From positions 1-64,000 of the IMG/VR virus record IMGVR_UViG_3300032294_002710: a stretch of DNA of 64,000 nt; one strand, 5' to 3'. The notes beneath the pieces are model-generated. The model was given only the letters and a program-made list of their open reading frames with translations. It made no database searches and had not been told where the DNA came from. The translations under genes and the position numbers were made by a program. Positions 61,335 to 64,000 of this stretch are shown one piece after another (within the stretch, counting starts at the first letter, position 1; every line of letters begins with the position of its first letter). This DNA comes from a virus.

Positions 61335-62118
61335 AGATATTTACTAAAAATTTAACTTTTATTTCACCTCTCATTGTCGGTGAATTTTTACTTGTTACTG
61401 TTTCAATGTCAAAAAAATGTTTAACTTGATAGATATCTGGTAAATTAAATAATTCTTCAGTTAATTTTATAAAAATCGATTTAATTTTTGATAACTCATC
61501 AATCATCTCTAATTCAATTTTATATGTTTTTTCTAAAGTCATATAGTACATTGGTAAAGATCCAGTTGTGTGCATTAGATTCATTTTAGAATCTTTTAAA
61601 AAAACTCTACTAACATTACATTCATATTTATTTGCTCTAAAATCTTTTAGAAGATCGTTAAAAGATCTAGCTGATTTTTTGTGATATAATGCTTTTGTTT
61701 CTAGACTATTTTCGTCAAATTTCAATCTTAGTTTTAAATATCCATCACCTCTTTTTAAATCAAATAATGAATAGTCTTCTATGTGATATAAAGATTCAAT
61801 TGCATAAGAGTGCATTCTTCTATCTTTTTCTTTACTCTCATTCGATTTAATATAGACTTCGATACATGGTGTTAGTCCAGCTGCTGCGTATGCTTCAGTC
61901 TTTTCCTCAACTTCCAATTTGTTCTCATATACATATTCAAAATTCTTTCCTTTTAGATAAAACTTTACCTCGATTGAAACATCTATCCCATCATGTAGTT
62001 CAGCAAATGATTCAAATATTTCATCTTCTGTGATAAACCAAATAGATTTTATAAAATTTTCATTTCTATCGTGTCTTCTGACGTATGTACTTTCAAAAAG
62101 ATATTTTAGACTTCTCAT
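61324..62118 (-). CDS. Hypothetical protein, 264 aa, related to its upstream neighbour
   Basis: MRSLKYLFESTYVRRHD gives a clear L-F-E-S targeting-like start. The middle contains IEDYSLFDLKRGDGYLKLRLKF, paralleled by ITDYSIFDVKYEPKF in the next gene upstream (62120-62809). Similar overall strand order suggests the two are distant paralogues. Beta-rich, no catalytic motif seen. Function unknown. Confidence 0.55.
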   Translation of the reverse strand: MRSLKYLFESTYVRRHDRNENFIKSIWFITEDEIFESFAELHDGIDVSIEVKFYLKGKNFEYVYENKLEVEEKTEAYAAAGLTPCIEVYIKSNESKEKDRRMHSYAIESLYHIEDYSLFDLKRGDGYLKLRLKFDENSLETKALYHKKSARSFNDLLKDFRANKYECNVSRVFLKDSKMNLMHTTGSLPMYYMTLEKTYKIELEMIDELSKIKSIFIKLTEELFNLPDIYQVKHFFDIETVTSKNSPTMRGEIKVKFLVNIYEK

Positions 62119-62119
62119 T

Positions 62120-62809
62120 TTATTTAAGTTTTTTATCTAATATTCTAGCGATATTTGAACCTATTGTGAAGTGTATGTTTCTAAGTGTATCTGTTTCAAT
62201 TGTCTCGAATTCTCCCATAAATTCAAATTGATATCTGTAAGTATCTGATTCATCATCATCAGTTTTTTTATCAATTTTATAAATTGATACAGATATTTTA
62301 TAGTTATTATTTACATCAATTTCAAAATCGAAAGTCACTTCATCACAAGGTGTAGTCTTGAATTTTGGTTCATACTTAACATCAAAAATACTATAGTCTG
62401 TTATTTTAGCTCTTCTCATATAGTAGTTCAAAAACATAGCTGGTGCCTCTATAAAATCTGATAAAATTTGAATATCCTCTCCAAAGTCATTTGATTGTAT
62501 GATATCTTCAATTTTATTTTTCATATCAACTATTGTATTTATATCTACTTTTCTATAATTACAATTTATATCGTATAGATATATGAATGAATTATCAATT
62601 AACTGTTTTTTATCTAAATCAACTTTAAATATAAATTTAGTGTGTATAATAAGTGTGTCTTCGATTGAAAGACCATGTATTGATATTACTAATTTATAGA
62701 ATTTTTCATCCTCCGACATTTCATATACTGTGTCTATGGATTGTACTAATCCTTCTTCTTCCTCAAATATATCTTTAAATGTTTGTTCTATTTCTGCAAT
62801 TCTTATCAT
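62120..62809 (-). CDS. Hypothetical protein, 229 aa, paralogue-like partner of the next gene
   Basis: A beta-rich acidic protein with ITDYSIFDVKYEPKFK and a long antiparallel strand region (VTFDFEIDVNNNYKISVSIYKI). It lacks the basic targeting-like N-terminus of its partner (MIRIAEIEQTFKDIFEEE), although IFE at 14-16 is similar. One base separates it from each neighbour, so the operon is tightly coupled. Confidence 0.55.
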   Translation of the reverse strand: MIRIAEIEQTFKDIFEEEEGLVQSIDTVYEMSEDEKFYKLVISIHGLSIEDTLIIHTKFIFKVDLDKKQLIDNSFIYLYDINCNYRKVDINTIVDMKNKIEDIIQSNDFGEDIQILSDFIEAPAMFLNYYMRRAKITDYSIFDVKYEPKFKTTPCDEVTFDFEIDVNNNYKISVSIYKIDKKTDDDESDTYRYQFEFMGEFETIETDTLRNIHFTIGSNIARILDKKLK

Positions 62810-62810
62810 A

Positions 62811-63905
62811 TTAAAAATTTTCTTTTATTTCTTGTAATAATTCTTCAAACGATGAGAATTTCATATCATATTCATTTTCTCCATCACCATATGGTCCAGA
62901 ATGACTCTCAGATCTTTTGACAAGTATTTCTTCTAAATCATTGAAGTCTATATTCCAATCTTCGTGAAATCCTTCTGAATATCCACTGGCACCAAAACCA
63001 ATATGAATTGTGTTATTTTCTTCATTGTATTCATAATCTAACCATTTTCCCCAACTCTCATCACTTTCCTCGTTGAGCTTTTTGGATATTTCATCCAGTT
63101 CATAGAAGAAATTTAAAAGAGTATCATCGTACCATTCATAAACTCTTTCAAATTGTTTATCATATGCGTATTTTTTTAACTCCATTACTTTACCAACATA
63201 TCCGTTTCTTCTCAATAATTTGAATACTAAGTTGCCGGTCGAATACTCACCACCTTCTTCTAATCCTGATTGTCTAGATTTTTTTATTTTCTTCCAGATT
63301 TTATCAATTTTTTCCTTAAATGCAGAATATTTATCTTCATCTACCTGAGATTCAATCTCGTCTACAACGTCCATTATTGCAGTTGCCTTTTTGGCTAGAA
63401 CTTCTTCATCTGGTACAAATTCTACTTTTTCTGGTTTCTTAATCCATTTATTTTTCATTAATGAAAATACACCACCCATTCTACCAGTTGATATACCTTC
63501 TTTAAGACTCTTAACATCTTGAAGAGCTACTTCAACTTCATATCCCTTTAGTGTGATATCGTGTTGCATATTCCATTGTTTTTTGGCATAATCGCAAAGT
63601 TTTTCTACAAGCTCTTCATTTTCATCTATTTCTTTATAATCAATAATTATATGTAGGTCATAGTCAGAATATTTTTCGGACCAGTTGTAATTACAAAGAG
63701 ATCCGCAGAATGCGATGTCTTTAACTTCACAGTTTAGTTCAACAGACTCAAAAAAATCTCTACCAATTTGAAGAAGATCTTCTCTTACTTTTGAGTCAAT
63801 TTCAAAATTGTCCCAAATTTTTGGATTTAGATCATCTTTTAAATAAAATGATTTAATTGGCTCAAGATCTTTTTGTTGAAATTCTTCAAATTTTTTGAAT
63901 CTCAT
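62811..63905 (-). CDS. Nucleotidyltransferase-fold protein with capsid-targeting-like N-terminus
   Basis: 364 residues: MRFKKFEEFQQKDLEP (signature), then a Pol-beta-type nucleotidyltransferase domain. FCGSLCNYNWSEKYSDYDLHIIIDY gives the G-S and D-x-D motifs, and YEVEVALQD the third acid. The family is widespread in phages without a settled substrate. A Lys-rich helical middle and an acidic C-terminal domain (HIGFGASGYSEGFHEDWNIDF...) follow. First gene of the four-gene minus-strand operon. The product could modify a nucleotide, RNA or protein of the host (inference). Confidence 0.7.
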   Translation of the reverse strand: MRFKKFEEFQQKDLEPIKSFYLKDDLNPKIWDNFEIDSKVREDLLQIGRDFFESVELNCEVKDIAFCGSLCNYNWSEKYSDYDLHIIIDYKEIDENEELVEKLCDYAKKQWNMQHDITLKGYEVEVALQDVKSLKEGISTGRMGGVFSLMKNKWIKKPEKVEFVPDEEVLAKKATAIMDVVDEIESQVDEDKYSAFKEKIDKIWKKIKKSRQSGLEEGGEYSTGNLVFKLLRRNGYVGKVMELKKYAYDKQFERVYEWYDDTLLNFFYELDEISKKLNEESDESWGKWLDYEYNEENNTIHIGFGASGYSEGFHEDWNIDFNDLEEILVKRSESHSGPYGDGENEYDMKFSSFEELLQEIKENF

Positions 63906-63922
63906 TATCGCAGTTCATTTTT

Positions 63923-63935
63923 TTATATATATTAA
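63923..63935 (-). promoter_or_regulatory. TTAATATATATAA promoter-like element for the last operon
   Basis: The minus strand has the recurrent element with one extra TA, 17 bases before the ATG at 63905. The remaining 65 bases to the window end are AT-rich and show no further feature. Confidence 0.5.
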
Positions 63936-64000
63936 AAATCACTTCTGAAATTATAAGTGAATAGTTAAAAACAAAAAACTAAAAGTGGATTATAATAATA

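Noticed and set aside
1-64000. tRNA genes
   Set aside because: I looked for T-arm and acceptor pairs in the intergenic gaps and found none apart from the tRNA-like ends of the tmRNA.

Overview
The window is a stretch of a tailed-phage genome, a contractile-tailed (T4-type) myovirus, and not bacterial chromosome. Recognisable T4-type genes are the large terminase, a probable small terminase, portal, prohead protease fused to a scaffold-like region, major capsid protein, tail sheath, tail tube, a gp15-like tail completion protein, gp25 baseplate wedge, a gp26-like tail assembly protein, gp4-like head-completion nuclease, gp47-like nuclease, gp44-like clamp loader and a gp55-like late sigma factor. 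The DNA is very AT-rich and genes lack Shine-Dalgarno sequences. The two best host-type promoters fit the Bacteroidota pattern (TTTG, about 20 bases, TATATTTG), and the glutamine synthetase is the type-II form common in Bacteroidota. The host is therefore most likely a Flavobacterium-like bacterium (inference).

Layout. 1-5.1 kb: the 3' part of a giant repeat protein with a self-cleaving S74 chaperone, then small unknown genes. 5.1-7.3 kb (minus): isochorismatase-like protein, a QAQP-repeat protein, and a spanin-like pair. 7.4-13.9 kb: HAD phosphatase, ClpS, terminases and small unknown genes. 14-18.2 kb: a large unknown protein and two partners. 18.2-24.5 kb: tail sheath, tail-chaperone-like pair, tail tube. 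24.6-28.9 kb: gp47-like nuclease and a tightly overlapping minus-strand operon of small proteins, including an ADP-ribosyltransferase-like one. 29-39.4 kb: a 2216-residue baseplate-type protein, gp25, clamp loader, gp15-like protein and a coiled-coil protein. 39.5-44 kb: gp55-like sigma, GDP-mannose dehydratase, gp4-like nuclease, glutamine synthetase. 44-51 kb: portal, protease-scaffold and capsid. 51-60.6 kb: NFACT-R protein, metallopeptidase, tmRNA, NADAR protein, Dam-like methylase, a release-factor gene interrupted by an in-frame UGA, and an HNH homing endonuclease. 60.6-63.9 kb: an unknown minus-strand operon ending in a nucleotidyltransferase.

Three themes stand out. First, there is a set of translation and proteolysis quality-control genes: tmRNA, a domain-1-less release factor with an in-frame UGA inside a hairpin, a stand-alone NFACT-R (RqcH-type) domain and the ClpS N-degron adaptor. 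The tmRNA and release-factor genes carry near-identical host-type promoters. Second, about twenty otherwise unrelated small proteins share a short N-terminus of the form M[KR]hLKkF/Y..F.E. This resembles the T4 capsid-targeting sequence, and the window also encodes the matching prohead protease, whose scaffold-like part repeats a [LIV]AE motif every 14 residues. These proteins may be packed in the head and injected. Third, an AATATATAA-type element lies in front of many genes at two preferred distances (3-5 or 18-20 bases from the start codon) and is the natural candidate target of the gp55-like sigma factor.
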